From Bacillota bacterium (GTDB lineage Bacteria; Bacillota; Bacilli; Thermoactinomycetales; DSM-44946), in assembly GCA_021793745.1 (NCBI GenBank), contig JAJYSD010000078.1, positions 1-6,495 of the forward strand: a DNA stretch of 6,495 bases, given 5' to 3'. Positions 1 to 5,930 of this stretch are shown here, one piece after another. Under the pieces are notes generated by a model. That model was not told where the DNA came from. It saw nothing but the letters and a program-made list of their open reading frames with translations, and made no database searches. Numbering within the stretch: the first letter of the stretch is position 1; every line of letters starts with the position of its first letter. The translations under genes were made by a program, and so were the position numbers.

Positions 1-1260
1 GAACCGCCCGGTCCCCGGCTCCGGGGGAACGCGGCGGAATTCGGGCCGCCGGATCACCTCTTCGACGGCTTGACTGAGGGATTCGTCAAACAGATTTTTC
101 AAAGCTTTGGGAAACAGCTTGCGGCCCGGCCGGGTCCGGAGCGCTGCCGAGGGGTTGATAAACAGGCGCCCTCCCGCTTCATACAGGAACGTTTTCGGAA
201 AAACGGTACGAAAGATGGAAAGGGCCAGCGGCTTCATGGCATCGGTCATCATCTGGAGGTGGCCGAAGGAGATCAGGACGCTGAGGGGTTCCTGCGGCAG
301 GTCGGCGGGCAGGGGATACAGGGACGTGATCGGCCGGCTCTGCACGATATAAATCTGTCCCCCTTCCACGCAAAACTCGATGTCCTGCGGCGCACCGAAA
401 TGGTTTTCGATGCGCTTGCCCAGCTCCGACAGGCGCAAGATCTGATCGTCGGCGAGAGCCGGCCGGTTCCTTTCCTCCGGCGGCACCTCTTCGGTGACCG
501 TTCCCCCCTCCGGCAGGGAGCGGATGACGATTTTTTTCTCCGAAATCTCCTTCTGAAGGATGCGGCCCTCCTTCACCTGGTACAAATCCGCCGACACCTT
601 TCCGGATACGATCGCTTCCCCCAGCCCGAAGCTGGCGTCGATGGAGACGACCCGCCGGTTTCCGCTCAGCGGATCGGCGGTGAAGAGGATACCGGAAACC
701 TCCGGGTTCACCATCCGCTGCACCACGACAGACAAATACACCTGCCGGTGGTCATAGCCGTTTTTCATCCGATACGCGATCGCGCGATCCGTAAACAACG
801 AGGCCCAGCATTTTCGGATGTGCTGAAGCAGCTCCTCCCGACCCTTCACGTTCAGATAGGTGTCCTGCTGGCCGGCGAAAGAAGCGGTCGGCAAATCCTC
901 CGCCGTCGCACTGGATCGGACGGCGTAGGCATGCGCTTCCCCGGCCCTCCTCCAGGCTTCCGTGATCTCCCGCTTGAGGGATGCGGGGATCTCCAGCTCC
1001 AGCAGGTGGGTGCGGATCCGCTCGCCCAGCGCCCGCAGCCCCTCCATATCTTCCGGATCCAGGGCGCCCAGTTCGTCCAGAAGCCCGTCCATTTCGGAAC
1101 TGGCGGCGACAAACTCCCGGTAGGCGTCGGTGGTCACGCAAAAGCCTTCCGGGACGGGAAAGCCCGCCTTGGCCAGTTCCCCCAGGTTAGCTCCCTTTCC
1201 CCCGACCTCGGGCAGGCGAAAGCGGTCCACATCTTCAAAAAACAACACGCGGGATTTCAT
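1..1260 (-). CDS. rph: Rifamycin phosphotransferase / PEP-synthase-like enzyme, N-terminal 420 residues (cut by left edge)
   Basis: The frame is open from an ATG at 1260 to the window edge, giving 420 residues; family members are about 865. Residues 1-315 look like the ATP-grasp domain shared by PEP synthase and rifamycin phosphotransferase: VGGKGANLG (19-27, Lys22 as likely ATP contact), AVRSSATAEDLP (113-124), FAGQQDTYLNV (128-138), GLGEAIVSG (212-220), PQDIEF (291-296) and VQSRPIT (306-312). Residues 325-420, with MMTDAMKPLAL (337-347) and EAGGRLFIN (361-369), match from memory the start of the rifamycin-binding domain of Listeria Rph and the Bacillus 'Pps' relatives, not the phosphohistidine domain that follows in true PpsA. 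Rph uses ATP and water to phosphorylate rifamycin, releasing AMP and phosphate. The catalytic His domain lies outside the window. The start is supported by AAAAGGGTGA 7 nt upstream (1268-1277). It is divergent from the bmrA-like gene. Rph is preferred over PEP synthase, but the substrate is inferred. Confidence 0.85.
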   Translation of the reverse strand, partial: MKSRVLFFEDVDRFRLPEVGGKGANLGELAKAGFPVPEGFCVTTDAYREFVAASSEMDGLLDELGALDPEDMEGLRALGERIRTHLLELEIPASLKREITEAWRRAGEAHAYAVRSSATAEDLPTASFAGQQDTYLNVKGREELLQHIRKCWASLFTDRAIAYRMKNGYDHRQVYLSVVVQRMVNPEVSGILFTADPLSGNRRVVSIDASFGLGEAIVSGKVSADLYQVKEGRILQKEISEKKIVIRSLPEGGTVTEEVPPEERNRPALADDQILRLSELGKRIENHFGAPQDIEFCVEGGQIYIVQSRPITSLYPLPADLPQEPLSVLISFGHLQMMTDAMKPLALSIFRTVFPKTFLYEAGGRLFINPSAALRTRPGRKLFPKALKNLFDESLSQAVEEVIRRPEFRRVPPEPGTGRF

Positions 1261-1264
1261 GTAG

Positions 1265-1288
1265 GAATCACCCTTTTCAAAAGGATTC
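1265..1288 (-). promoter_or_regulatory. Leader hairpin covering the ribosome binding site of the rph-like gene
   Basis: On the minus strand GAATC (1288-1284) can pair with GATTC (1269-1265). CTTTT (1283-1279) can pair in part with AAAAG (1277-1273), leaving GGT bulged. The ribosome binding site AAAAGGGTGA (1277-1268) lies inside this fold, 7 nt from the ATG. Folding would hide it and could limit translation. The pairing is seen in the sequence; a regulatory role is inference, and the stem is short and AU-rich. Confidence 0.3.
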
Positions 1289-1343
1289 GGCGGAAAGCGA
1301 AGCGCTGTGATGATCGATTGCGAGGAGTCTTCATTCCAAATCC

Positions 1344-1372
1344 ATTGTAATACGAAGGATTCTGATAGTAAA
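1344..1372 (-). promoter_or_regulatory. Probable sigma-A promoter of the rph-like gene
   Basis: Reading the minus strand, TTTACT (1372-1367; 4 of 6 to TTGACA) is followed by a 17-bp spacer and TACAAT (1349-1344; 5 of 6 to TATAAT). Transcription would start near 1337, leaving a leader of about 75 nt. The -35 box is overlapped by the end of the 18-bp palindrome at 1370-1387. An alternative -10, TACTAT (1370-1365), exists but has no good -35. Confidence 0.42.
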
Positions 1373-1387
1373 GTGAGTACTCACTTT
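1370..1387. promoter_or_regulatory. Perfect 18-bp palindrome, candidate repressor operator between the divergent genes
   Basis: AAAGTGAGTACTCACTTT is an uninterrupted perfect inverted repeat centred between 1378 and 1379. It has no loop, so it is not a terminator despite the T-run after it. Its length and the GTGAGTACTCAC core resemble operators bound by TetR-type dimers, though other dimeric regulators are possible. It overlaps the probable -35 of the rph-like gene and ends 13 bp before the probable -35 of the bmrA-like gene, so one bound protein could affect both. No regulator gene lies in the window. Confidence 0.6.
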
Positions 1388-1400
1388 TTTATTGGCAAAG

Positions 1401-1429
1401 GGGACGGGAAGCCGAAAGTGTACTATAAT
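1401..1429 (+). promoter_or_regulatory. Probable promoter of the bmrA-like gene
   Basis: A perfect TATAAT stands at 1424-1429. With a 17-bp spacer the -35 hexamer would be GGGACG (1401-1406), sharing only G, A and C with TTGACA, so the promoter may need an activator or be weak at the -35. A better hexamer, TTGGCA (1392-1397), is 26 bp away, too far for a normal promoter. Transcription would start near 1436, giving a leader of about 118 nt. Confidence 0.45.
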
Positions 1430-1444
1430 ATAAACAGATTTTTG

Positions 1445-1495
1445 GCCGGAAAACACCGGCGGGTCGACGGAGAAAGCCCAAAAACCGGCCCGCCG
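1445..1495 (+). promoter_or_regulatory. Two mutually exclusive hairpins in the bmrA leader
   Basis: Hairpin A pairs GCCGG (1445-1449) with CCGGC (1456-1460) across a 6-nt loop. Hairpin B pairs CGGCGGG (1457-1463) with CCCGCCG (1489-1495) across a 25-nt loop. Both need bases 1457-1460, so they cannot form together, as in attenuator leaders. Only a short CTTTC follows hairpin B, so it is not a proper terminator, and no leader peptide with a ribosome binding site is visible. Any regulatory role is inference. Confidence 0.25.
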
Positions 1496-1540
1496 CTTTC
1501 GCCTCCGCGGCACCCCCCTGAAATTTTCATCCTCCCCAGA

Positions 1541-1546
1541 AAGGAA
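1541..1546 (+). promoter_or_regulatory. Ribosome binding site that sets the bmrA-like start
   Basis: AAGGAA lies 7 nt before the ATG at 1554, a normal spacing. The in-frame GTG at 1548 is only 1 nt away from it and therefore cannot be the start. This fixes the protein at 585 residues. Confidence 0.7.
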
Positions 1547-1553
1547 CGTGCTC

Positions 1554-3311
1554 ATGGAAGAACGCGATCGGCAGCCGCCCGGGAAGCCATTTTCCTCCTT
1601 TCTCAAGCTGCTTCGCCTCGGCAAGCCCGCCAAAGGCATCTTCGCCGCCGGGATCCTCTTCAGCCTGATCGAGGCGGCCTCGGGTTTGGTCGTCCCCCTT
1701 CTGACCAAACAGCTCGTCGATGTGATCACCGCCTCCGGATGGAGCCTTCTGCCGGTGCTGTGGCTTGTGGCCACCTTTTTATTGCAGACGGCATCCGGAG
1801 GCTTGTCCCACTACTTGATGGCCTACATCGGGGAGGGGTTTGTCCGGAATATCCGGGAACATCTCTGGAACCACATCCTGGGCCTTCCCATCCCCTATTT
1901 CGACAAACACCAGTCCGGGGAGACGATGAGCCGCATCACCCAGGACACCAACACGGTGAAGGCGCTGATCTCCCAGCACATCATCTCCTCCCTGTCCGGC
2001 ATCCTCACCATCCTCGGTTCCGTCGTCATCCTGTTCCTCATGGACTGGCAAATGACCCTGATCCTGTTTACCGTGGTTCCCCTGTCCCTCCTGGTGATCA
2101 TGCCCCTCGGCCGGATCATGTACCGGATCTCCAGGCGCACCCAGGATGAAATGGCCTTCCTCAGCGCCAATCTGGGCCGGGTGCTGGGGGATATCCGCCT
2201 GGTCAAATCCCACAACGCGGAGGCCATCGAGAATCGCCGCGGAAAGGAGAGCATCCGCCGGCTCTTCTCCTTCGGGCTGAAGGAAGCCAAGGTGATGGCC
2301 ATCATCTCCCCGCTGATGACCACGGTCATGATGCTGGTCCTGGTGATTCTGATCGGCTACGGCGGCGTCCGGGTGGCATCCGGGACGCTTTCGACCGGAT
2401 CCCTGATCGCCATCATCCTCTACATGTTTCAGATCATCGTTCCCTTTACGCAGTTGGCCTCCTTCTTCACCGCCTTCCAGAAAGCGATGGGGGCCACCGC
2501 GAGAATCCAGCTGCTGCTCTCCCAATCGCCGGAAGCGGGTGAAAAGGGAAGGGAATCCCCGCCCCTCGATCAGGAGCTGGTCTTCGACCGGGTCAGCTTT
2601 TCCTATGAGGCGGGCAAACCGATCCTCCGGGCGATCGATTTCACCGTCCAGCCGGGGGAAACCGTCGCCATCGTCGGGCCGAGCGGCGGCGGCAAAACCA
2701 CTCTCTTTTCCCTGATCGAACGGTTCTACACCCCCGACGCGGGCCAGATCCGGCTGGGCCCGCTGCCCATCGAAAAGCTGGATCTGACCGCCTGGCGCCG
2801 AGCGATCGGCTACGTCTCCCAGGAGAGCCCGATCATGTCCGGGACGATCCGGGAAAACATCTGTTACGGCTTGAGCAGAGAAGTGGAAGAGGACGAAATC
2901 CGCAGGGCCGCCCAACTGGCCAACGCCGCCGATTTCATCGATGCCCTCCCCCGGGGATACGAAACGGAGGTGGGGGAGCGGGGGATCAAGCTGTCCGGAG
3001 GGCAGAGACAGCGGATTGCCATCGCGCGGGCCTTCCTCCGAAACCCCCGGATCCTCCTGTTGGACGAAGCCACCTCCAATCTGGACAGCGAATCGGAGAT
3101 GTACGTCCAGCAGGCACTGAAAAACCTGATGAAGGGCCGAACCACCCTGATCATCGCCCATCGCCTGTCCACGGTGGTGGAAGCCGATCAGATCCTCGTC
3201 CTCGAGGAGGGACGCATCACCGGCAGAGGAACCCACGAGGAATTGATGGCCTCCCACCCCCTGTACCGGCGGCTGGCGGAGCAGCAGCTGCAAAGCGCCC
3301 ACACCCCGTAA
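1554..3311 (+). CDS. bmrA: BmrA-like multidrug ABC exporter (half-transporter with fused membrane and ATPase domains)
   Basis: This is a 585-residue protein of the MsbA/LmrA/BmrA type; B. subtilis BmrA (YvcC) has 589. It would act as a homodimer in the cell membrane, using ATP to expel hydrophobic drugs. Six membrane segments are visible at about 27-50, 64-86, 146-163, 167-188, 248-270 and 283-306. The ATPase domain has A-loop Tyr351, Walker A GPSGGGKT (375-382, Lys381), Q-loop Gln423, signature LSGGQ (480-484), Walker B LLLDE with catalytic Glu505, and H-loop His536. These key residues fall one position after their BmrA counterparts. Long stretches such as GYVSQESPIMSGTIRENICY agree almost word for word with remembered BmrA, so orthology is likely. 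All catalytic residues are intact. It is divergent from the rph-like gene and has its own terminator. The substrate range cannot be read from sequence; export of rifamycin is only suggested by the neighbour. Confidence 0.93.
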   Translation: MEERDRQPPGKPFSSFLKLLRLGKPAKGIFAAGILFSLIEAASGLVVPLLTKQLVDVITASGWSLLPVLWLVATFLLQTASGGLSHYLMAYIGEGFVRNIREHLWNHILGLPIPYFDKHQSGETMSRITQDTNTVKALISQHIISSLSGILTILGSVVILFLMDWQMTLILFTVVPLSLLVIMPLGRIMYRISRRTQDEMAFLSANLGRVLGDIRLVKSHNAEAIENRRGKESIRRLFSFGLKEAKVMAIISPLMTTVMMLVLVILIGYGGVRVASGTLSTGSLIAIILYMFQIIVPFTQLASFFTAFQKAMGATARIQLLLSQSPEAGEKGRESPPLDQELVFDRVSFSYEAGKPILRAIDFTVQPGETVAIVGPSGGGKTTLFSLIERFYTPDAGQIRLGPLPIEKLDLTAWRRAIGYVSQESPIMSGTIRENICYGLSREVEEDEIRRAAQLANAADFIDALPRGYETEVGERGIKLSGGQRQRIAIARAFLRNPRILLLDEATSNLDSESEMYVQQALKNLMKGRTTLIIAHRLSTVVEADQILVLEEGRITGRGTHEELMASHPLYRRLAEQQLQSAHTP

Positions 3312-3320
3312 CGGCAGAAA

Positions 3321-3341
3321 CCCCTGCCAAGAGGGCAGGGG
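3321..3341 (+). terminator. Intrinsic terminator after the bmrA-like gene
   Basis: CCCCTGCC (3321-3328) and GGCAGGGG (3334-3341) form a perfect 8-bp stem with a 5-nt loop, 9 bp after the stop codon. The following tract CTTCTTTCCTTT is only moderately U-rich. AAA precedes the stem, so it could also help stop transcripts arriving from the convergent sulfur operon, though the minus-strand U-run is only three bases. Confidence 0.8.
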
Positions 3342-3388
3342 CTTCTTTCCTTTGTCAGGCGGTTTACAACGCATCCGAGGAAAGGCGA

Positions 3389-3467
3389 TTTTTCGTCTTG
3401 ACTCTATGCGGTGGCAAGGCGCTCGACGAAAAACCGTCTCCCTTCGCCCGGGCTTATTTCGGCGGTT
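3389..3467 (-). terminator. Possible terminator region of the sulfur operon (weak)
   Basis: Directly after the DUF1641 stop, on the minus strand, AACCG (3467-3463) can pair with CGGTT (3436-3432), ending in a five-T run (3433-3429) as expected for a terminator, but the loop is 26 nt. A competing 9-bp inverted repeat pairs TTTTTCGTC (plus strand 3389-3397) with GACGAAAAA (3425-3433) across 27 nt. Neither is a classic compact GC-rich terminator. No gene is visible in the 156 bp between the two convergent stop codons. Confidence 0.3.
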
Positions 3468-4019
3468 TCAACTTTTGTACAGTTCCTTGGGCAATTTCTT
3501 GGCAAGGGTGAGGAATAAACTGATCCCTTCGCGAACCTCCGGGTCCGACAAGGCCCGGAGCATCTGGAAGAGGGAGAGGGGCCCCTCGGCCTCTTGACGC
3601 TCTTTTTGGGCCGACTCCAGAGCGTCCAGCATGCCCTTCACCCGTTCCGGGGCCTCCCTTTGCTCCAGGATGTCGGCCCACTCGATCAGCTTCACCCCTT
3701 GTTCCATCATGTCCGCCACCATGGGGCCGGTCAAGGCGCTCCTCATGCGGGCCGACAGCTCACTGAACTCCGTCAGGTTTTTCAGCGCCCCGCTTTCCTC
3801 CAGCCGCTGCACTTCGGCCAGGGCCCTCGACAGGCTTTCGCTCGCATCGGTCAGCTGACGCAGCAGGGCCAGGGTCTCCGGCTGCAGAAGGTCATCGATC
3901 GCTTCCAGGGCGGAGGCGAGTTTGCCGGTCAAATCCGCCACCATCTCCGCCGTCAGGGACTGAAGGACGGCTTCCCCCCATTCCGCCTTGGCATCCGTCC
4001 TCATCGTGGAATTGCTCAT
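3468..4019 (-). CDS. DUF1641 family protein, last gene of the sulfur operon
   Basis: This is a soluble, helix-rich protein of 183 residues, acidic in the middle, with no cysteine, signal peptide or membrane segment. Its helical pattern and features such as GALKNLTEFSEL (about residues 98-109) and the DPEVREGISLFLTLAKKLPKEL end fit DUF1641, a family of unknown function. From memory, it is often found beside SQR-type flavoproteins and formate dehydrogenase subunits (B. subtilis YrhD). The start is the ATG at 4019, with GAGGGGTGA 5 nt upstream. An in-frame GTG at 4028 would add three residues but sits inside that ribosome binding site. It begins 12 bp after the SQR-like stop, so the two are almost certainly co-transcribed and possibly translationally coupled. 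A role as partner or membrane adaptor of the SQR-like enzyme is a guess from context. Confidence 0.82.
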   Translation of the reverse strand: MSNSTMRTDAKAEWGEAVLQSLTAEMVADLTGKLASALEAIDDLLQPETLALLRQLTDASESLSRALAEVQRLEESGALKNLTEFSELSARMRSALTGPMVADMMEQGVKLIEWADILEQREAPERVKGMLDALESAQKERQEAEGPLSLFQMLRALSDPEVREGISLFLTLAKKLPKELYKS

Positions 4020-4024
4020 GGATT

Positions 4025-4033
4025 TCACCCCTC
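4025..4033 (-). promoter_or_regulatory. Ribosome binding site of the DUF1641 gene, overlapping the sqr-like stop codon
   Basis: GAGGGGTGA on the minus strand ends 5 nt before the ATG at 4019 and shares two bases with the TGA stop of the SQR-like gene (4032-4034). This selects the ATG over the upstream GTG and suggests translational coupling. Confidence 0.6.
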
Positions 4034-5171
4034 ACAAGATCCCGCGGACGTTGAGCCAATAAAACTCTCCGTACGCCATCTTAAACCAGTGCAGGAGTTC
4101 GGAGGTGGCGGCGGGTTTCGGGGGATTTTCGTAATCAAAGGTGATAAAACTGGCGTCCTGCAGGCTGTTTTCCAGAAAACAAGCCACTTTGCCGTTGTAG
4201 ATGGCGGTTTCGGGCAGACCCTTCAGCCGGCTGGCGAGATTGTGGACCAAGGGCTCGCTTTGGTAGTGGGCGGTGGAACCGGCCTTGCTGATCGGCAGGT
4301 TGGTCGCATCGCCGATCACGTAGACATTGTCGGAACCCTCCATTTTCAACGTGTGCCGGTCGGTGGGAACAAACCCCATCTCGTCGCCGATCCCGGAGTC
4401 CAGGATGACCTGCGCCCCCTGGTGGGCCGGAACGGAAATCAACACATCAAAGGGATGTTCCTCTCCATCCATGGTGATGGCCGTTTTCCGCTCCGGATCG
4501 ACCCTCTCCAGATTGAAAAAGGTTTCATAGGCGATACCACGCTTCTCAAACTGGGGCAAGGCCCACTCGGCCACGGATTCCAGGGAGTGAATCCGGCCGA
4601 TGGGGTAGGTGTATTGAATCTCCACCTGCTCCCGGACTCCCCGCTTTCGGAAGTAATCGTCCAGCATGAGGGCGATCTCCAGGGGAGCCGCCGGGCACTT
4701 GTGGGGGATGTCAACGGTGATCAGGATCCGCCCCTTTTTCATCCCGGCCAAGGTGTCCCGCAGACGGGTGGCGCCATCCAGGGTGTAAAAGTTGTGGGCG
4801 CTTTCCCTCAGACCGGGAACGCTGTCGAAATCGGGGCGAGAGCCCGTGGCAATCACCAGATAATCGTAAGGATACTCGGCGCGATCGGACCGAACGCGGT
4901 TTTGGTCCGGTTCGATCTTTTGGATCTCATCGACAATCAGGGTCACATCCCGGTGGATCAGATCCCTTTCCTCCCGGATAAAATGTTCCGGGGCTTTTTC
5001 GTTGAAGGCGATATACAGGTATCCCGGCTGGTAAAGGTGCTTCTCCGTGTTGGTGATCAACAGGATTTCCACTTCCTTGGACCGGATCTGATCCGTCAGG
5101 TGACGGGCCAGCCGGTTGGCGACCATGGTGCCGGCTGTCCCCCCGCCGAGAACCACAACCCTCTGGGTCAT
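4032..5171 (-). CDS. sqr: Sulfide:quinone oxidoreductase-like FAD flavoprotein
   Basis: The protein has 379 residues, slightly short for SQR (about 400-430). It would oxidise sulfide to sulfane sulfur and pass electrons through FAD to membrane quinone. It begins with an FAD-binding Rossmann motif, VVVLGGGTAGT (5-15). LVIATGSRP (105-113) and VYVIGDATNLP (283-293) are the usual second and third FAD motifs. It has exactly two cysteines: Cys159 in HKCPAAPLEIA and Cys331 in VACFLEN. These correspond to the redox pair around FAD in SQRs (Cys160 and Cys356 in Acidithiobacillus SQR, from memory). The third cysteine of many SQRs, expected near residue 129, is Tyr here. The tail HWFKMAYGEFYWLNVRGIL is amphipathic and aromatic, as expected for monotopic membrane attachment; no membrane-spanning helix is seen. 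A purine-rich site (GGAGGGAGGGAG) precedes the ATG, 33 bp after the TusA-like stop. A related disulfide oxidoreductase acting on persulfides remains possible. Confidence 0.85.
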   Translation of the reverse strand: MTQRVVVLGGGTAGTMVANRLARHLTDQIRSKEVEILLITNTEKHLYQPGYLYIAFNEKAPEHFIREERDLIHRDVTLIVDEIQKIEPDQNRVRSDRAEYPYDYLVIATGSRPDFDSVPGLRESAHNFYTLDGATRLRDTLAGMKKGRILITVDIPHKCPAAPLEIALMLDDYFRKRGVREQVEIQYTYPIGRIHSLESVAEWALPQFEKRGIAYETFFNLERVDPERKTAITMDGEEHPFDVLISVPAHQGAQVILDSGIGDEMGFVPTDRHTLKMEGSDNVYVIGDATNLPISKAGSTAHYQSEPLVHNLASRLKGLPETAIYNGKVACFLENSLQDASFITFDYENPPKPAATSELLHWFKMAYGEFYWLNVRGIL

Positions 5172-5204
5172 GAAAGTCTCCCTCCCTCCTTGTCTGACCG
5201 CCGC

Positions 5205-5444
5205 TCACCTCGCTTTGCGAACGGCGATTTTCCAATGATCACCGGCCTCCTGGCAGTAGACCAGTTCGTGCCCCATTTTTTTCACCCATTCCGGAATGTC
5301 CTTGGCGGATCCGGTATCACTGGACAACACTTCGATCACGTCTCCGACCTGGGCGTGTTTCACCGCTTTGATCAATTCCATCAGCGGTCCGGGGCAAAAG
5401 GAACCTCGGGCATCGATCGACTTTTTCACGTCCACTTCCGACAT
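5205..5444 (-). CDS. tusA: TusA-family sulfur carrier protein
   Basis: This is a 79-residue protein, the normal size for TusA/SirA-type carriers. The family signature is visible near the N-terminus: DARGSFCPGPLMELIKAVK (11-29), with Cys17 in the CPxP motif as the residue that carries persulfide sulfur. A second cysteine, Cys64, lies in LVYCQEAGDHW near the end. The rest follows the TusA pattern (GDVIEVLSSDTGSAKDIPEW, 34-53). It would act in the cytoplasm, moving sulfane sulfur between the DsrE-like protein, the SQR-like enzyme and acceptors such as biosynthetic pathways. GGGAGG stands 8 nt before the ATG. It starts 39 bp after the DsrE-like stop. The operon context favours sulfide or polysulfide handling over tRNA thiolation. 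Confidence 0.9.
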   Translation of the reverse strand: MSEVDVKKSIDARGSFCPGPLMELIKAVKHAQVGDVIEVLSSDTGSAKDIPEWVKKMGHELVYCQEAGDHWKIAVRKAR

Positions 5445-5483
5445 GGCTGTCGCCTCCCTTTGTACAGTTTTCCGTTGGCCGCA

Positions 5484-5888
5484 TCACATCGTGATGACTT
5501 GAGCTCCCTGCGCCATCCCCAGGAAAGAGCTCACTCCGATCACATCATCGAAAAGATCGATCAAATCTCCCTGCTTCCATCCCATCACATCCATGGCCAT
5601 GGAACATCCGTAGAGATGGAGATCACCGTTCTCCTTGCCTTCCTTAATGAGATCGGGAAAGAGGGGAATGTTCTTGTTCAGCATTTCCGCACCGACGGTT
5701 CCGGTCTGAAAGTTTTGCTTTTCCACATTTTCCTTCAAGAAGGCTTCCAGGGCATTCATGGTGACAAACATGCGGACCTTCATCCCGGACATGGCCGCCA
5801 CGGATCCCACCAGCGATCCGGCGTGCAACTTCTCCAGATCCTTGGACAAAAAGATGATGGCCAGGGTGGGGACCTGTTGCTGTTCCAC
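5484..5888 (-). CDS. DsrE/DsrF-like sulfur-handling protein, first gene of the operon
   Basis: The protein has 134 residues, near the usual length for the DsrE/DsrF/DrsH-like family. The N-terminal strand TLAIIFLSKDLEKLHAG, the middle GMKVRMFVT and the motif LYGCSMAMDVMGW (92-104) are typical. Cys95 is the only cysteine and sits where related proteins carry persulfide. Such proteins are usually cytoplasmic or loosely membrane-associated sulfurtransferases working with TusA; rhodanese-TusA-DsrE sets are well known in sulfur oxidisers. The start codon is GTG, chosen because AGGAGG (5897-5902) lies 8 nt upstream and translation from it gives the complete family N-terminus. An ATG just upstream is in another frame. 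A TATAAT box and a CsoR/CstR-like operator lie 37-55 bp upstream, making it the promoter-proximal gene. The exact sulfur donor and acceptor are inferred. Confidence 0.87.
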   Translation of the reverse strand: MEQQQVPTLAIIFLSKDLEKLHAGSLVGSVAAMSGMKVRMFVTMNALEAFLKENVEKQNFQTGTVGAEMLNKNIPLFPDLIKEGKENGDLHLYGCSMAMDVMGWKQGDLIDLFDDVIGVSSFLGMAQGAQVITM

Positions 5889-5924
5889 AGGGCATTCCTC
5901 CTGTATCGTCGTGTTTCACCTCCC

Positions 5925-5930
5925 ATTATA
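5925..5930 (-). promoter_or_regulatory. -10 box of the sulfur operon
   Basis: On the minus strand this is a perfect TATAAT. With 17 bp spacing the -35 hexamer would be CCACAT (5948-5953), a poor match to TTGACA. A better TCGACA lies too far upstream. A good -10 with a weak -35 fits a controlled promoter. Transcription would start near 5918, giving a leader of about 30 nt before the GTG at 5888. Three bases are shared with the operator. Confidence 0.65.

Noticed and set aside
1261..1340. Rifamycin-associated element upstream of rph
   Set aside because: The actinobacterial inverted repeat known upstream of rifamycin-inducible genes is not present. The palindrome found here has a different sequence.
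70..1350. Long plus-strand open frame of 426 codons opposite the rph-like gene
   Set aside because: It is the mirror of a well-supported minus-strand gene whose protein matches a known family throughout. The plus-strand translation is rich in Arg, Gly, His and Pro, with no motif and no ribosome binding site.
1779..3374. 531-codon minus-strand open frame opposite the bmrA-like gene
   Set aside because: It is a shadow of a gene with all ABC motifs intact. Its product is low-complexity, rich in Gly, Asp, His and Gln.
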